DNA of 64,000 nt from G963664835 sp963664835 (GTDB lineage Bacteria; Chloroflexota; UBA6077; FW602-bin22; JBCLEL01), in NCBI GenBank assembly GCA_963664835.2, contig CAXXUG010000001.1, positions 1 to 64,000 on the forward strand, given 5' to 3'. Positions 8,340-17,566 of the stretch are shown here, one piece after another (the stretch's first letter is position 1; the number at the start of each line of letters is the position of its first letter). The translations under genes were made by a program, and so were the position numbers. Below the pieces are notes generated by a model. The model worked only from the letters and a program-made list of their open reading frames with translations, searched no databases and was not told the origin of the DNA.

Positions 8340-9607
8340 AGCGAGGGCCCCACTTGCCGGCAGCGTTGCGGTACGGGGCCTGGATTGCGCTCGCGCTTTC
8401 TCTCGCGGTTGGACTAATAGGCTGCGCTTCGAACGGCGAATCCACAGAGGTCCGTGATTCGCGGGTTTTGACTCCTGTTCCCGCGACGGCCACTCCGTCC
8501 ACAGAGTCTTTCGGGGTCTACGATACCAAGATCGTCTTCGGGCAATCCGCGGCGTTCAGCGGGCCGGCCCAGGAGCTAGGCTCCAATATGAAGTTGGGTA
8601 TAGAGGCCGCATTCCAAGAGGTGAATCGCCGGGGCGGAGTCCACGGTAGGCAACTCGAGCTCTTTTCATTGGACGACACTTACGAACCGGAAGCGGCGAT
8701 CGCCAATACGACTCTCTTGATCGAGGAGCAACACGTATTTGCTCTCATCGGCGCGGTGGGAACGCCGACGTCTAGGTCGGCTACCCCCATTGCGTTTGAA
8801 GCAGGTGTTCCCTACGTTGCGCCTTTCACAGGTGCCGCGTTCCTCCGAGAGGAGAGATGGAACAACATCGTCAATCTCCGCGCCTCCTATTACCAGGAAA
8901 CCGAAGAAATGGTCGCCCGATTGACCACCGATTTGGGTATAAGTCGCATTGGAGTGATGTATCAGGACGACTCCTTCGGACGCGCCGGATACCGCGGCGT
9001 TCGCCAGGCTCTGGACCGACGTGGCATGGAGCCTGTCGCTGTCGGGTTGTACCCGCGGAATACGCTCTCCGTCAAGACCGGCGTGCTCGATCTTCAACAA
9101 GCGGAGCCGGAAGCCGTGATATTGATTGGGGCATACCAACCAGTGGCCGCTTCGATTTCCTGGGCTAGGCACATAGGGATGGATCCGGTGTTCATGACCG
9201 TCTCCTTCGTCGGCAGCAATGCGCTCGCGAACGAACTCGGTTCCCAAGGTGAGGGCGTGTACGTGACCCAGGTGGTGCCATTCCCAACCGATGATTCCCT
9301 GTCCGTTATTTCCAGCTACCTCGATGCCCTGTCCGCCCATGCCCCCAACGCGGTTCCCGGCTTCGTCTCGTTGGAGGGCTACTTGGCCGGGCGCTTGGCG
9401 ATCGCCGGCTTGGAACGCTGTGGTCGCGAACTTGACCGCGCTTGCTTCCTTGACAATTTACTTGAATTAGATTCCATGACTATCGATGGGTTTCAGCTTC
9501 AGTTCGGCGGAATTGATAACCAGGGTTCGGACGCGGTGTTCGTCACTGTAATCGGACGAGATGGCAGCTACCATCCGGTAGAGGACCTCGGGACCCCTGT
9601 GCCGTGA
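8336..9607 (+). CDS. Lipoprotein receptor-type solute-binding protein (Peripla_BP_6)
   Basis: A 423-residue branched-chain amino acid/amide-type periplasmic binding protein. It has a lipoprotein signal peptide ending in LAVGLIGC (Cys near 30), then a Leu/Ile/Val-binding-protein fold: VFGQSAAFSGPAQELGSNMK, GIEAAFQEVNRRGGVHG, ALIGAVGTPTSRSATPIAFE, GVMYQDDSFGRAGYRGV. The gene overlaps the kinase gene before it (ATGA) and the histidine kinase gene after it (GTGA), and no permease or ATPase gene lies beside it. It is therefore better read as the ligand-binding receptor of the downstream sensor kinase than as part of a transporter. The ligand is unknown; family members bind amino acids, amides, urea or aromatic acids. 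Confidence 0.88.
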   Translation: MKRGPHLPAALRYGAWIALALSLAVGLIGCASNGESTEVRDSRVLTPVPATATPSTESFGVYDTKIVFGQSAAFSGPAQELGSNMKLGIEAAFQEVNRRGGVHGRQLELFSLDDTYEPEAAIANTTLLIEEQHVFALIGAVGTPTSRSATPIAFEAGVPYVAPFTGAAFLREERWNNIVNLRASYYQETEEMVARLTTDLGISRIGVMYQDDSFGRAGYRGVRQALDRRGMEPVAVGLYPRNTLSVKTGVLDLQQAEPEAVILIGAYQPVAASISWARHIGMDPVFMTVSFVGSNALANELGSQGEGVYVTQVVPFPTDDSLSVISSYLDALSAHAPNAVPGFVSLEGYLAGRLAIAGLERCGRELDRACFLDNLLELDSMTIDGFQLQFGGIDNQGSDAVFVTVIGRDGSYHPVEDLGTPVP

Positions 9608-11730
9608 GAGAACGTCTGAAGCGTCTCCTGGCGGTTCGCTACCGCATCTCAACCCAATTGTACTTTGGCATTGGCGGAGCGGTGGCCATGACGATCGCCG
9701 CCAGCCTTGTCGGGTTATTCTCCTTCAACAGCGTGGGCGAGGCTCAGAGCCGGGTGAACGAGGGAAGCGTGCCCGAGTTGGCGGCTGCCTTCGGCGTGGC
9801 GCGCCTTGGTGGAATCCTGGTTGCCGCCGGTCCCAGCCTGACCACCGCTGAAAATATCGAGGAATTCACCGAGGTCTCAGCCGGCATCGCCGATACGCAC
9901 CGTGATTTCGAAGAGCAGTTGGCTGTGCTGGAAAAGGACGGTCAAGACAAGCGCTTTGAGGGAATCCGGGCAGACGCCAGCACCTTGATTCGCAATCTGG
10001 ATTCCATCGAAGAGGGAATGCTGGAACGGTTCGAGTTGGCGGACCGCACGGACGCCCTGCGTTTGGAGCTTGCCATAATACGCGCTGATCTGGACACCAT
10101 CCTGGTGCCGGCACTGGATGATCAGCTCTTCTACACGATGACCGGATATCGAAAACTCGGCGCGCCCGCCGAGCCTCGCGACGTCCATTTCTCGGAAGGC
10201 CAGCTCATCCGCTTTCGCTATATGGCCGAGCTCCAAGCACAGGCCAACATCGCGACACAGCTGCTGGCCAGCGCGTCCACCCTGTCCGATGCCTCCCTGA
10301 TCGAGCCCCTTCGCGAGCGTTTCGAGTCCTCCGCTGGCCACATAGAGAGAAACCTCGGTGACCTCGAAGAAACTCCTCTGCACGGCGAGTTGGCTCCCGT
10401 TTTCGACCGGTTGTTGGAGTTGGGCACCGGCGAGGGCAATGGCTTCGACCTGTTTGCTCGTGAACTGGCCTTGGCCGGGTTACAGGGCGAGTTGCTGGCC
10501 GACAACCGGGCCGTTGCGGTATCCCTCATCGAGCAGGTCGACGAACTGGTTGCCGATGCCCAACTGAGTACGCAGGAAGCCACACAGGCGTCCTCCCAAG
10601 CGGTATTTACAGGCAGCACGTTGTTGCTCGTGATTAGCTTCATCAGCTTGGCAGGCGCGTTACTCATCATATGGCTCTTCGTCGGGCGGGTGTTGTTGCG
10701 ACGTTTAGGAATGTTGTCGACTTGGATGCGGCGCATGGCTGGGGGCGACTTGGAAGCCAAGGTCGAGATCGGCGGACGGGACGAGGTGGCCGACATGGCC
10801 GCCGCGCTGGAGGTCTTCCGGCGCCACGCGTTGGAGGTCCAACGCTTAAACCTCGTAGAAAAGCTTGCCAATGAGCTGCAGGGCAAGAACGAAGAGCTCG
10901 AGAGCGTGTTGGCCGATCTGCGAACAGCCCAGGACCAGATCGTTATGAGAGAAAAACTGGCGGCTCTAGGTGAGCTCACCGCCGGCGTGGCCCACGAAAT
11001 CAGGAATCCCTTGAACTTCGTAAAGAACTTCTCGGAGGCGTCGGAAGAGCTTCTGGAGGAGTTGAAGGAGACCCTCGAGGAGGGCGGAGATAAGTTGAAC
11101 GAGGATCAACAGGACCTGATTGGGGAGATTGCCCAAGACCTGAACGAAAATCTGGGGCGCATCCGGTCTCACGGCGACCGGGCCAATCGGATCGTTCACG
11201 ATATGTTGTCCATGAGCCGGGGCTCGGCGAATTCTCAGTCCACTGACATCAACCGGCTGTTGGACGAGCATGCGCGGTTGGCCTACCATAGCGCCCGAGC
11301 GACTGACCCGGATTTCCAACTGGACATCCGGTTGGACCTGGACCCGGAGATGGGCGAGTTAGACGTTATATCCCAGGACTTGGGACGCGTCTTCCTGAAT
11401 ATGGTTAGCAACGCCTGCTACGCCACCGATGAAAAGCGGCGCGCCGTCGGATCCAGCCTGGTTGATGGCTATATGCCGACGTTGTGGTTGAGCACGCAGC
11501 GGAGCGAAGAGAAGGCCAAGATTAGCATCAAGGACAACGGTGATGGGATTCCGCCCGACGCTGTCGACCGGATATTCAACCCATTCTTTACTACCAAGCC
11601 TACCGATAAAGGCACCGGATTGGGGCTGTCTATATGCAACGACATCGTCCGTCAGCACGGGGGTACGATCCGAGTCGACACGGAGCCAGGGCAACATACC
11701 GAAATGGTGGTGGAGCTACCCATAGCCTAG
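9604..11730 (+). CDS. Membrane sensor histidine kinase with HAMP domain
   Basis: A 708-residue sensor kinase, start GTG overlapping the previous stop (GTGA). A first membrane helix lies at about residues 18-40, then a roughly 290-residue helical extracytoplasmic sensor region, a second helix at about 338-360 (LLLVISFISLAGALLIIWLF), a HAMP domain and a coiled coil. The HisKA domain carries the phospho-accepting His near residue 463 (GVAHEIRNPLNFVKNFSEA). The ATPase domain has NMVSNACYAT, DNGDGIPPDA and GTGLGLSIC. There is an acidic Glu-rich insert after the H-box. Its predicted partners are the receiver-PP2C protein and the solute-binding protein of the same operon. No separate DNA-binding regulator is present. 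Confidence 0.92.
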   Translation: MRERLKRLLAVRYRISTQLYFGIGGAVAMTIAASLVGLFSFNSVGEAQSRVNEGSVPELAAAFGVARLGGILVAAGPSLTTAENIEEFTEVSAGIADTHRDFEEQLAVLEKDGQDKRFEGIRADASTLIRNLDSIEEGMLERFELADRTDALRLELAIIRADLDTILVPALDDQLFYTMTGYRKLGAPAEPRDVHFSEGQLIRFRYMAELQAQANIATQLLASASTLSDASLIEPLRERFESSAGHIERNLGDLEETPLHGELAPVFDRLLELGTGEGNGFDLFARELALAGLQGELLADNRAVAVSLIEQVDELVADAQLSTQEATQASSQAVFTGSTLLLVISFISLAGALLIIWLFVGRVLLRRLGMLSTWMRRMAGGDLEAKVEIGGRDEVADMAAALEVFRRHALEVQRLNLVEKLANELQGKNEELESVLADLRTAQDQIVMREKLAALGELTAGVAHEIRNPLNFVKNFSEASEELLEELKETLEEGGDKLNEDQQDLIGEIAQDLNENLGRIRSHGDRANRIVHDMLSMSRGSANSQSTDINRLLDEHARLAYHSARATDPDFQLDIRLDLDPEMGELDVISQDLGRVFLNMVSNACYATDEKRRAVGSSLVDGYMPTLWLSTQRSEEKAKISIKDNGDGIPPDAVDRIFNPFFTTKPTDKGTGLGLSICNDIVRQHGGTIRVDTEPGQHTEMVVELPIA

Positions 11731-11780
11731 TTTCCAGGAACGACCAAGTCCGAGCTTGAGGCTCGATCAAGCAGAATCGG

Positions 11781-11799
11781 CCCTGAGTAGACCTCAGGG
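11781..11799 (+). terminator. Hairpin after the signalling operon, possible terminator
   Basis: CCCTGAG-TAGAC-CTCAGGG forms a perfect 7-bp stem about 50 bp after the histidine kinase stop. There is no T-run, so it could also be a simple 3' stabilising stem or a regulator site. Confidence 0.35.
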
Positions 11800-11888
11800 T
11801 TGACTTCGGCCAACAACATAGTGTCGCTCTACTTAAGGCACGAGCAAGTTTATCACGCACAAGCGAATGGGAAACGGAGGGTGAAACG

Positions 11889-12716
11889 ATGACCGAGCAG
11901 GGTTCTTCAGAGCACAGCTACACGATGGGATACAGCGAAGAGTTTCTGCGACTCTTGGACCGGCGCAGCGCTCCGTCTCACGCTGCGCATCTTCTCCCGC
12001 ATCTCAAGTCGGGCCTTCGTGTTCTTGACTTCGGTTGTGGGCCTGGGACCATCACGGTCGGTCTGGCAAAGGCTGTGGACCCCGGCGAAGTGCATGGCAT
12101 CGACCTGGAGGAGTCTCAGATCGATCTGGCGCGCTCCGCCGCGCAAGCCGGCGGACACGAAAACGTCACGTTCCACGTTGGTGACGTGACCGACCTTCCC
12201 TTCGAGGACGACTGGTTCGACGTCGCTCATTGCCACGCAGTACTGATGCACGTGCCGGATACCCAGACCACTCTTTCCGAGGTCAAGCGCGTCTTGAAAC
12301 CCGGCGGCATCATCTCCAGCCGGGAGATGTTCGTCTCTTCCTCGTTCCTTGAGCCAAGCAACGAGAACACCGACGCCGCTTGGACCACTTTCGGCAGACT
12401 TCTCGCGGCCAACGGAGGTCATCCTCAGATGGGCCGTGAGCTCAAAAGCACTTTTCTCGAGGGCGGCTTTACTGACATCGAGACGAGTGCGTCCTTTGAT
12501 TTCTTCGGCTCGGCAGCGGACGTTGCTTTCTTCCACGCTTTCATCATCGATTGGTTTTACTCGCCCAGGGTCATCGGAGCTGCGACGAAATTCGGGTTGG
12601 CGACCCACGAGCAGTTCAACGCCTGGCGCGCCTCACTCGATGAATGGAGAGATCTTGCCGGCGCAACCGGCGCTATAGCCTTCGGCGAGGTGATAGCCCG
12701 CAAGCCATCGCCCTGA
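11889..12716 (+). CDS. Class I SAM-dependent methyltransferase
   Basis: A 275-residue Methyltransf_11/UbiE-like enzyme. SAM-binding motif I is VLDFGCGPGTITVGLAKAV (residues ~48-66), followed by the acidic HGIDLEESQIDLAR, motif II/III GDVTDLPFEDDWFDVAHC and the post-motif VKRVLKPGG. The C-terminal 110 residues are probably the substrate-binding part. It could methylate a quinone, a lipid or another small molecule; the substrate is not determinable. The ATG has a good GGAGGG site 8 bp upstream. It is convergent with the aldo/keto reductase gene. Confidence 0.88.
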   Translation: MTEQGSSEHSYTMGYSEEFLRLLDRRSAPSHAAHLLPHLKSGLRVLDFGCGPGTITVGLAKAVDPGEVHGIDLEESQIDLARSAAQAGGHENVTFHVGDVTDLPFEDDWFDVAHCHAVLMHVPDTQTTLSEVKRVLKPGGIISSREMFVSSSFLEPSNENTDAAWTTFGRLLAANGGHPQMGRELKSTFLEGGFTDIETSASFDFFGSAADVAFFHAFIIDWFYSPRVIGAATKFGLATHEQFNAWRASLDEWRDLAGATGAIAFGEVIARKPSP

Positions 12717-12827
12717 CCCAAGTGTATTGGTGCACCGGGCATTCGACGCGGTAACCGTATCGGCCGCCGCGAGGTAACTGACGGATCTGGTCCACGCCTA
12801 TCCGCGGGACGCAGTTACGATTGCACA

Positions 12828-13835
12828 TCACCGAAAGTGATGCGGGCCGAAGTCGGACTCGTAGTAGGGAGCGATCTTCCCGCCCGGCGGCGCGGCCTTG
12901 TCTAGCGTGTCTCGGTCCCGATCCGAGACCGCAACGCGCAGGGCACCCAGGTTGTCGTCCAACTGATCGGTGGTCCGCGGACCGATGATTGGAGAGGTTA
13001 TACCCGGCTGCTGCATGCACCAGGCCAGCGCTAACTGGCTGGCCGTGCATCCCTTCTCTTCTGCCAGTCGTTCAAGCGTTTCTGCAACCGTGTAGCTGGC
13101 GTCCGAGAAAATGGCGTCGATCCTCTCATCGTTCGCCGCAGTTGCCAATCTGGCATCCGCCGGCATAGGCCGGCCGCGCCGGTACTTGCCGGTCAGGAAT
13201 CCATCCGCCAGGGGTGACCAGGGAAGTACCGCCAGCCCGTAGGTCAACGCCATCGGGATCAGCTCTCGCTCGATCCGGCGATCGAGCAGGTGGTAGGGCG
13301 GTTGATCGCTGACGATTCGGTTCAGGCCCTGCTCTTTGCAGGTCCATAGAGAGTCGACCAACTGCCAGGCCGCCAGCGTGCTGCTACCCAGATAGCGTAC
13401 TTTGCCTTCCCGGACCAGGTCGTCCGTCGCTCGCAGCGTCTCGTCGATTGGAATATCCGAAGTAGGCTCATGTATTTGATACAGATCGATCCAATCGGTC
13501 TGTAGCCGGCTGAGCGATGCCTCGCACTGCGCCTTGATGTGGGGCCGCCTGATGGCCGCCTTCGGACCGCATCGGGACAACCTAAAATGAAGTTTTGTCG
13601 CTAGGACTACGCGGCTTCGATGTCCGCCCAGCTTGAGAGCTTTGCCGACAATCTCCTCGCTGACCCCTTCACGGTGAGAGTGCGTATCCAGGAAGTTGAC
13701 GCCGGCGGCAATCGCGCGCTCTATTATCTCGATCGATTCTCTGTCGCCGGCCTCGCCACCAAGTCGACCGCAGCCCAAGCATAGGGGACTGACCTTCACG
13801 CCGGTCCGGCCGAGTGCGCGGTATTCCATCTGCAA
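12828..13835 (-). CDS. Aldo/keto reductase-family protein, catalytic Tyr apparently replaced
   Basis: A 335-residue AKR (TIM barrel) protein with the usual N-terminus (YRALGRTGVKVSPLCLGCGR) and the NADPH-binding C-terminal segment ITSPIIGPRTTDQLDDNLGA. The catalytic Asp is in NFLDTHSH, Lys in ATKLHF and His in DLYQIHE. The position that should hold the catalytic Tyr (after DTA-x-x) reads His/Arg in DTHSHREGVSEE, so the usual tetrad is incomplete. It may have altered chemistry or be a non-oxidoreductase member. Family AKRs reduce aldehydes or ketones with NADPH in the cytoplasm. It diverges from the DCC-protein gene. Confidence 0.85.
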   Translation of the reverse strand: MQMEYRALGRTGVKVSPLCLGCGRLGGEAGDRESIEIIERAIAAGVNFLDTHSHREGVSEEIVGKALKLGGHRSRVVLATKLHFRLSRCGPKAAIRRPHIKAQCEASLSRLQTDWIDLYQIHEPTSDIPIDETLRATDDLVREGKVRYLGSSTLAAWQLVDSLWTCKEQGLNRIVSDQPPYHLLDRRIERELIPMALTYGLAVLPWSPLADGFLTGKYRRGRPMPADARLATAANDERIDAIFSDASYTVAETLERLAEEKGCTASQLALAWCMQQPGITSPIIGPRTTDQLDDNLGALRVAVSDRDRDTLDKAAPPGGKIAPYYESDFGPHHFR

Positions 13836-14164
13836 AGCTGGCTCAGCCGATGTTCGATGGAGTCAGGCGACTGCGCACGGCATAACTCTTCCGCGTGCCC
13901 ACCATCGTCGCCGGACGCTGAATCTGACTGGGTTGGGTCAAAGTGGAACGCTCCCGATCTGCACCTAGTAGCCCGCCATCGGCCATCGGTGCATCAACTC
14001 CGTTGCTCGTTTCGCGAACCGTCTGATATCTGGGGCATCGGCCACAACGAGGCGCGACACTTAGACGGGGAACGCCGGCGAGTTATCTCCTCCAAGTCGG
14101 GGTCCTTAAACTAAGCCTCATCCGACGAATTCGGTCGCCCAAGAGGTTGATATATCATGAACTT
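13836..14164. other. Divergent intergenic region
   Basis: About 330 bp between the divergent aldo/keto reductase and DCC-protein genes. It should hold both promoters, but I could not pick a convincing pair of hexamers. Short frames here have no recognisable homology. Confidence 0.4.
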
Positions 14165-14584
14165 ATGAGCGCCACACTCTCGCGGAAATCATCGAATATG
14201 GCCGAAACGCTCGACGCCGGCTGCGGATTCCTCCTACTCTACGACGCTGAGTGTGGCCTTTGCCGATGGACTCAGCGATGGATCGACGCTCACGATCCGG
14301 CAGGCTCGGTCGATGCCAGGCCGCTTCAGACCCCCGGCCTCCTCGGCCGGTTATCTATCAACGAGGAGGACGCGCTCCGAGAAATTCATGTCATCGCTCG
14401 CTCCGGCGAGCTGCGAGTGGGCGCCGATGCCGTGCTCTGGCTGGTATCCGAGCTTCCCGGCTACCATTGGCTGGCGACTCTGAATCGATCGCGAGCCGTC
14501 GGGAGGATTGCCCGCTTCATCTATCGCCAGGTCGCCAAGCGCCGAGCCAGGCGCGATTGCCCGGAAGGGAACTGCCACTTCTAA
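14165..14584 (+). CDS. DUF393 / DCC-family thiol-disulfide oxidoreductase-like protein
   Basis: A 139-residue protein with the DCC family signature: LLYDAECGLCRWTQRWI near residues 21-37, where D-x-E-C-x-x-C gives a thioredoxin-like CxxC pair, and the family C-terminal region RVGADAVLWLVSELPGYHW. Members are thought to be thiol-disulfide oxidoreductases but are poorly characterised. Possible starts are TTG 14147, ATG 14165 and ATG 14201; I chose 14165, but none has an ideal ribosome-binding site. The tail (KRRARRDCPEGNCHF) adds a second Cys pair. Confidence 0.8.
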   Translation: MSATLSRKSSNMAETLDAGCGFLLLYDAECGLCRWTQRWIDAHDPAGSVDARPLQTPGLLGRLSINEEDALREIHVIARSGELRVGADAVLWLVSELPGYHWLATLNRSRAVGRIARFIYRQVAKRRARRDCPEGNCHF

Positions 14585-14677
14585 CAACGGTCCACTAGGC
14601 GCCTATTGACTCACTCTCTGCGCGGAGAAACCTGCCCGGCCTGTCGGGCACCATTGTCGCAACGCGGGCCTTAGCGC

Positions 14678-15832
14678 CTATTGAATAGGCTTCGCGAACG
14701 CGAACCTTGGGTCAGCGGCCTGTACCTCGGCCTCCGGCAGTCCCAACTCTCTCCTCACGATATTTGTGCCCTGAACTAGGGCCACCATCTTGTACTGGGA
14801 GATACGTCGAGATAGTCCCTCCCGGCCAAAGCCGCAGTCGGTCGTGATTACCAGCCTCTCGACCGGAATGTATTTCATCGCTTTCCGGATGAGAGCCGCA
14901 ACCTGCTCCGGCGACTCGACCGGGGTCCGCAGGTGGCTGATCACACCAATGCCGACCTTCTTGTCCGAGCGTATTCTGCCTATCGCTTCCAAGTCTTCTC
15001 CATCGCTGCTGGCGCACTCGAACGTAATCACGTCAGCGTTCATCTCGAACATCGCCTCAAGGGCCGGCGCGTAGGTCGCGCCTCCCTTTGTGGTCTGCTG
15101 CGCCGGGTTGCCCCAACAGGTATGGCACCATATCTCCGTGTCCACGCCGTCCACCTGGCGGTTGAACGTCTCCGTCATCAAATCCAGGTCGGCGTTGGGG
15201 TCTTGCGACAAAATATGGTGAAGCGGCTCTTCGATCTGGATTATCGGACAGCCGACGGCAGCTAGCTCTTTGTACTCCAAGTTGAAAATGTCTGCGAAGT
15301 CTAAAACTAGCTCTCTTTCGTCTTCGTATGCCTCGTTCACCATCATGTGAGTGACGCTATCGACGGCGATCGCGCCGAACTTCATGGGCTTCGTTGTAAG
15401 GCGTTGGCCAACCTTCCAGACGTCGGCGTATTGAAGCGGGCCCCTTGTCACCTTGTGGGCGAGAGTACGCGGGCGGTACGATTCCATTACTTCCCAGAGG
15501 ATCTCCCCGGGTCGCGTAAAGCTGCGCCAGGCGTCCACCGCGTCGTTAACTTCGGTGAATCCGCCCAGTCTCTCGAGTGGGTAGAAGAACCAGCTTCTAC
15601 CTCCTACGTCGTTGTCGAACCGGGCGTCTCCGTCGGTCAGAATATCGAGTCCGGCCATAGTCTGATCGTGAATGTACGCGCCCACCGCGTCGATGTACTG
15701 CTCCCGGAAGTTCCTATCACTGAATGCGGACTTGAAGTCGCGGCCGTGAAGATTCTCGGTGTACCAGGCCGGCCGAGGGATTGACCCGACCAATGCAGTT
15801 GGCAATATTTGATCTTTTGTTGTGCCCAGCAA
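14678..15832 (-). CDS. MetE-like cobalamin-independent methionine synthase family protein
   Basis: A 384-residue protein corresponding only to the C-terminal, catalytic (beta/alpha)8 half of MetE, about half the length of the two-domain enzyme. The predicted Zn ligands are present: His and Cys in CHTCWGN, Glu in ITFECASSD and Cys in TTDCGFGREGLSRR. QIEEPLHH also matches the family. It should transfer a methyl or related one-carbon group to a thiol; the single-domain form could use another methyl donor or act in a different thiol pathway. The TTG start has GGGAGG about 8 bp upstream. The preceding metallophosphoesterase and HAD genes lie on the same strand and may be co-transcribed. Confidence 0.85.
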   Translation of the reverse strand: MLGTTKDQILPTALVGSIPRPAWYTENLHGRDFKSAFSDRNFREQYIDAVGAYIHDQTMAGLDILTDGDARFDNDVGGRSWFFYPLERLGGFTEVNDAVDAWRSFTRPGEILWEVMESYRPRTLAHKVTRGPLQYADVWKVGQRLTTKPMKFGAIAVDSVTHMMVNEAYEDERELVLDFADIFNLEYKELAAVGCPIIQIEEPLHHILSQDPNADLDLMTETFNRQVDGVDTEIWCHTCWGNPAQQTTKGGATYAPALEAMFEMNADVITFECASSDGEDLEAIGRIRSDKKVGIGVISHLRTPVESPEQVAALIRKAMKYIPVERLVITTDCGFGREGLSRRISQYKMVALVQGTNIVRRELGLPEAEVQAADPRFAFAKPIQ

Positions 15833-15888
15833 GTTCCTGCCTCCCTAATTTGGTGTGTTGTGGTGTGGTATGTTGCGGCGGAGTGTGG
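15833..15888 (-). promoter_or_regulatory. CA-rich leader before the MetE-like gene
   Basis: On the coding strand this 56-bp spacer is almost free of U and unstructured, rich in ACCACA and ACACACC, and ends in the GGGAGG ribosome-binding site. It could be a translation enhancer or protein-binding leader. There is no recognisable riboswitch. Confidence 0.3.
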
Positions 15889-16758
15889 CTAGCAGCTGTT
15901 GGCCGGCCGAATCGCCCAACCGAATTCGGAGTCATCTGGTTCGAGAATGATAAACGGTCTGTGGGGATAGTAGCTAGCGTTGATGGATCGCATTTCCGTC
16001 AGGTCGTCGCGAGTGATCTCAGGGACGGAGTACCTATCGGGGTGGATGTGTCCGAATAGGTGAAGCTTGACACCGAACCGGCGTAGTATCGCGCTTATCC
16101 GCCGGCTGCCCCAAAATGCGCTCATGAAGTTCCAGCGGGCCTCGTCGGTCCTCGGAAAGCTGTCGGGTAAGGTCGTTACGTGGGTCGCCACGATCGGTCT
16201 CGCGCCGGCAGGCATCTGGGCCAGGTCTTGTTCCAACCGACTGAAAAACACGTCGCATACTTCCGGGTCTGACATACCCCACCGGTCCATCGCCAGCTCG
16301 CGAACCAGCTCCTCGTCGCGGCGTTTCTCCGCGTACTGCTCCCGGGACCAGTCAGCGTAACCCAGGGTATAGTCGTACCATCCCCCGGTGCCGCAGATAT
16401 AGGCGCCTTCGACAACCAGCGGCTCTCGATCGAGCGGATGCAGTCCGGCTCGCTTTGCAAGGTCGCAGAAAGTGTTCAGGGCGTCCCAGGTTGTGCTCGA
16501 CTCCGGAGCGTTCTCCGGTAACAGGATGTCGTGGTTGCCGAACACCACGCCGACCGGACACTCAATCTCCGCGAGACGCGCGAAGATGAGCTCCAGCTCA
16601 CTCGGCGCATGCCAGTCCACGAAGTCCCCAAGAACAAGCACGAAACTAGGGCGAACCGCCGCGATGGAAGTGATCAGCTGTCGAAGTCTGTCCAGGTCCG
16701 GAACCCTGCGCCCGAAATGCCAGTCGGAGGTAGCAACAAGCCGGAGACTCTTCTTCAT
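15889..16758 (-). CDS. Calcineurin-like metallophosphoesterase
   Basis: A 289-residue metallophosphoesterase. Metal-binding motifs appear in order: TSDWHFGRRV (D-x-H), LVLGDFVDWH (GD), FGNHDI (GNHD), THVTTLP (H) and FGHIHPD (GHxH). Members hydrolyse phosphomono- or diesters of nucleotides, nucleic acids or proteins; this subgroup is uncharacterised. The ATG at 16758 (MKKSLRLVATSDWH) fits the family N-terminus better than the TTG at 16782. It lies between the HAD phosphatase and MetE-like genes on the minus strand. Confidence 0.9.
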   Translation of the reverse strand: MKKSLRLVATSDWHFGRRVPDLDRLRQLITSIAAVRPSFVLVLGDFVDWHAPSELELIFARLAEIECPVGVVFGNHDILLPENAPESSTTWDALNTFCDLAKRAGLHPLDREPLVVEGAYICGTGGWYDYTLGYADWSREQYAEKRRDEELVRELAMDRWGMSDPEVCDVFFSRLEQDLAQMPAGARPIVATHVTTLPDSFPRTDEARWNFMSAFWGSRRISAILRRFGVKLHLFGHIHPDRYSVPEITRDDLTEMRSINASYYPHRPFIILEPDDSEFGWAIRPANSC

Positions 16759-16819
16759 CACGGAAGAAGGTCCTGGTAGCAAAGTGTGCGGTCGGGCCTA
16801 CGGGGTGCGGATTCAAGTT

Positions 16820-17566
16820 TCATTTAGTCTCCATTGCCTCGATCGCGAGCGGCAGCACTTCGGTTACCGACCGGACGATGTGGCTTGGTTGGACCGTTGC
16901 GCCGGAAGGGAGGCCACCGCCCCAGCGGTCGACCCATATCGTCGCCAACCCGAGTCGCTGTGGCACCGTGACCTCCCACTCAAAATTGTCGCCCACCATC
17001 CAGGTATCGGCTGGCCGGCTTCCCAACGCTTGCATCGAACTCCGATAAACACGCGGGTCCGGCTTACCGCACCCGAACTCCCCCTCGATCAGGATGTTTT
17101 GAAAGAGCTTCTCCAATCCGAATCGATCGACCTTTGCACGCTGGCCGGACCCGGTTCCATTCGTGATTAGCGCCATCCGCACGCCGATTTGATTGAGTCC
17201 CACCAGGGTATCGATTGCACCAGCGAAAGGTTGTGTCGCTGCCAAACGCATCGCGCGGTAGCTAATGGAGGACGACCTTGCCAGGGCCGGCAAATCGTGG
17301 CCGAGCTTCTCGAGCGATCGATGGATGATCCCCTGGTTGGCTTCGATAGGGTTCGTCCGGCCTATTCGGTGGCGATCAGGGTCAGACCAGTACCAATCTC
17401 TTTCCCGCGAAATAGCCTCCAACAGCGCGACTTGGTCCAGGCCCGGGACCCCTGCCGCGATGTCCGCGCAAACCGTTCGCCATGACGGTCCAACGCTTCC
17501 CTCCTCATCCAGAATAGTATCGTCAAGATCGAATAGAATTGCCTTGGGCTTCGGCAGAAAGTTCAA
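16820..17566 (-). CDS. HAD-superfamily hydrolase (YjjG/phosphoglycolate phosphatase-like)
   Basis: A 248-residue HAD phosphatase. Motif I is ILFDLDDTILDEEG with the DxD phosphatase nucleophile pair, motif II MALITNGTGSGQRAK, motif III lysine in FGCGKPDP and motif IV MVGDNFEWEV. An alpha-helical C1 cap lies between motifs I and II, as in nucleotidase or phosphoglycolate-phosphatase subfamilies. The substrate is unknown. It is probably the first gene of a minus-strand run with the metallophosphoesterase and MetE-like genes. Confidence 0.88.
   Translation of the reverse strand: MNFLPKPKAILFDLDDTILDEEGSVGPSWRTVCADIAAGVPGLDQVALLEAISRERDWYWSDPDRHRIGRTNPIEANQGIIHRSLEKLGHDLPALARSSSISYRAMRLAATQPFAGAIDTLVGLNQIGVRMALITNGTGSGQRAKVDRFGLEKLFQNILIEGEFGCGKPDPRVYRSSMQALGSRPADTWMVGDNFEWEVTVPQRLGLATIWVDRWGGGLPSGATVQPSHIVRSVTEVLPLAIEAMETK

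Noticed and set aside
13857..14114. 85-codon frame in the divergent region
   Set aside because: No ribosome-binding site or homology; probably promoter DNA.
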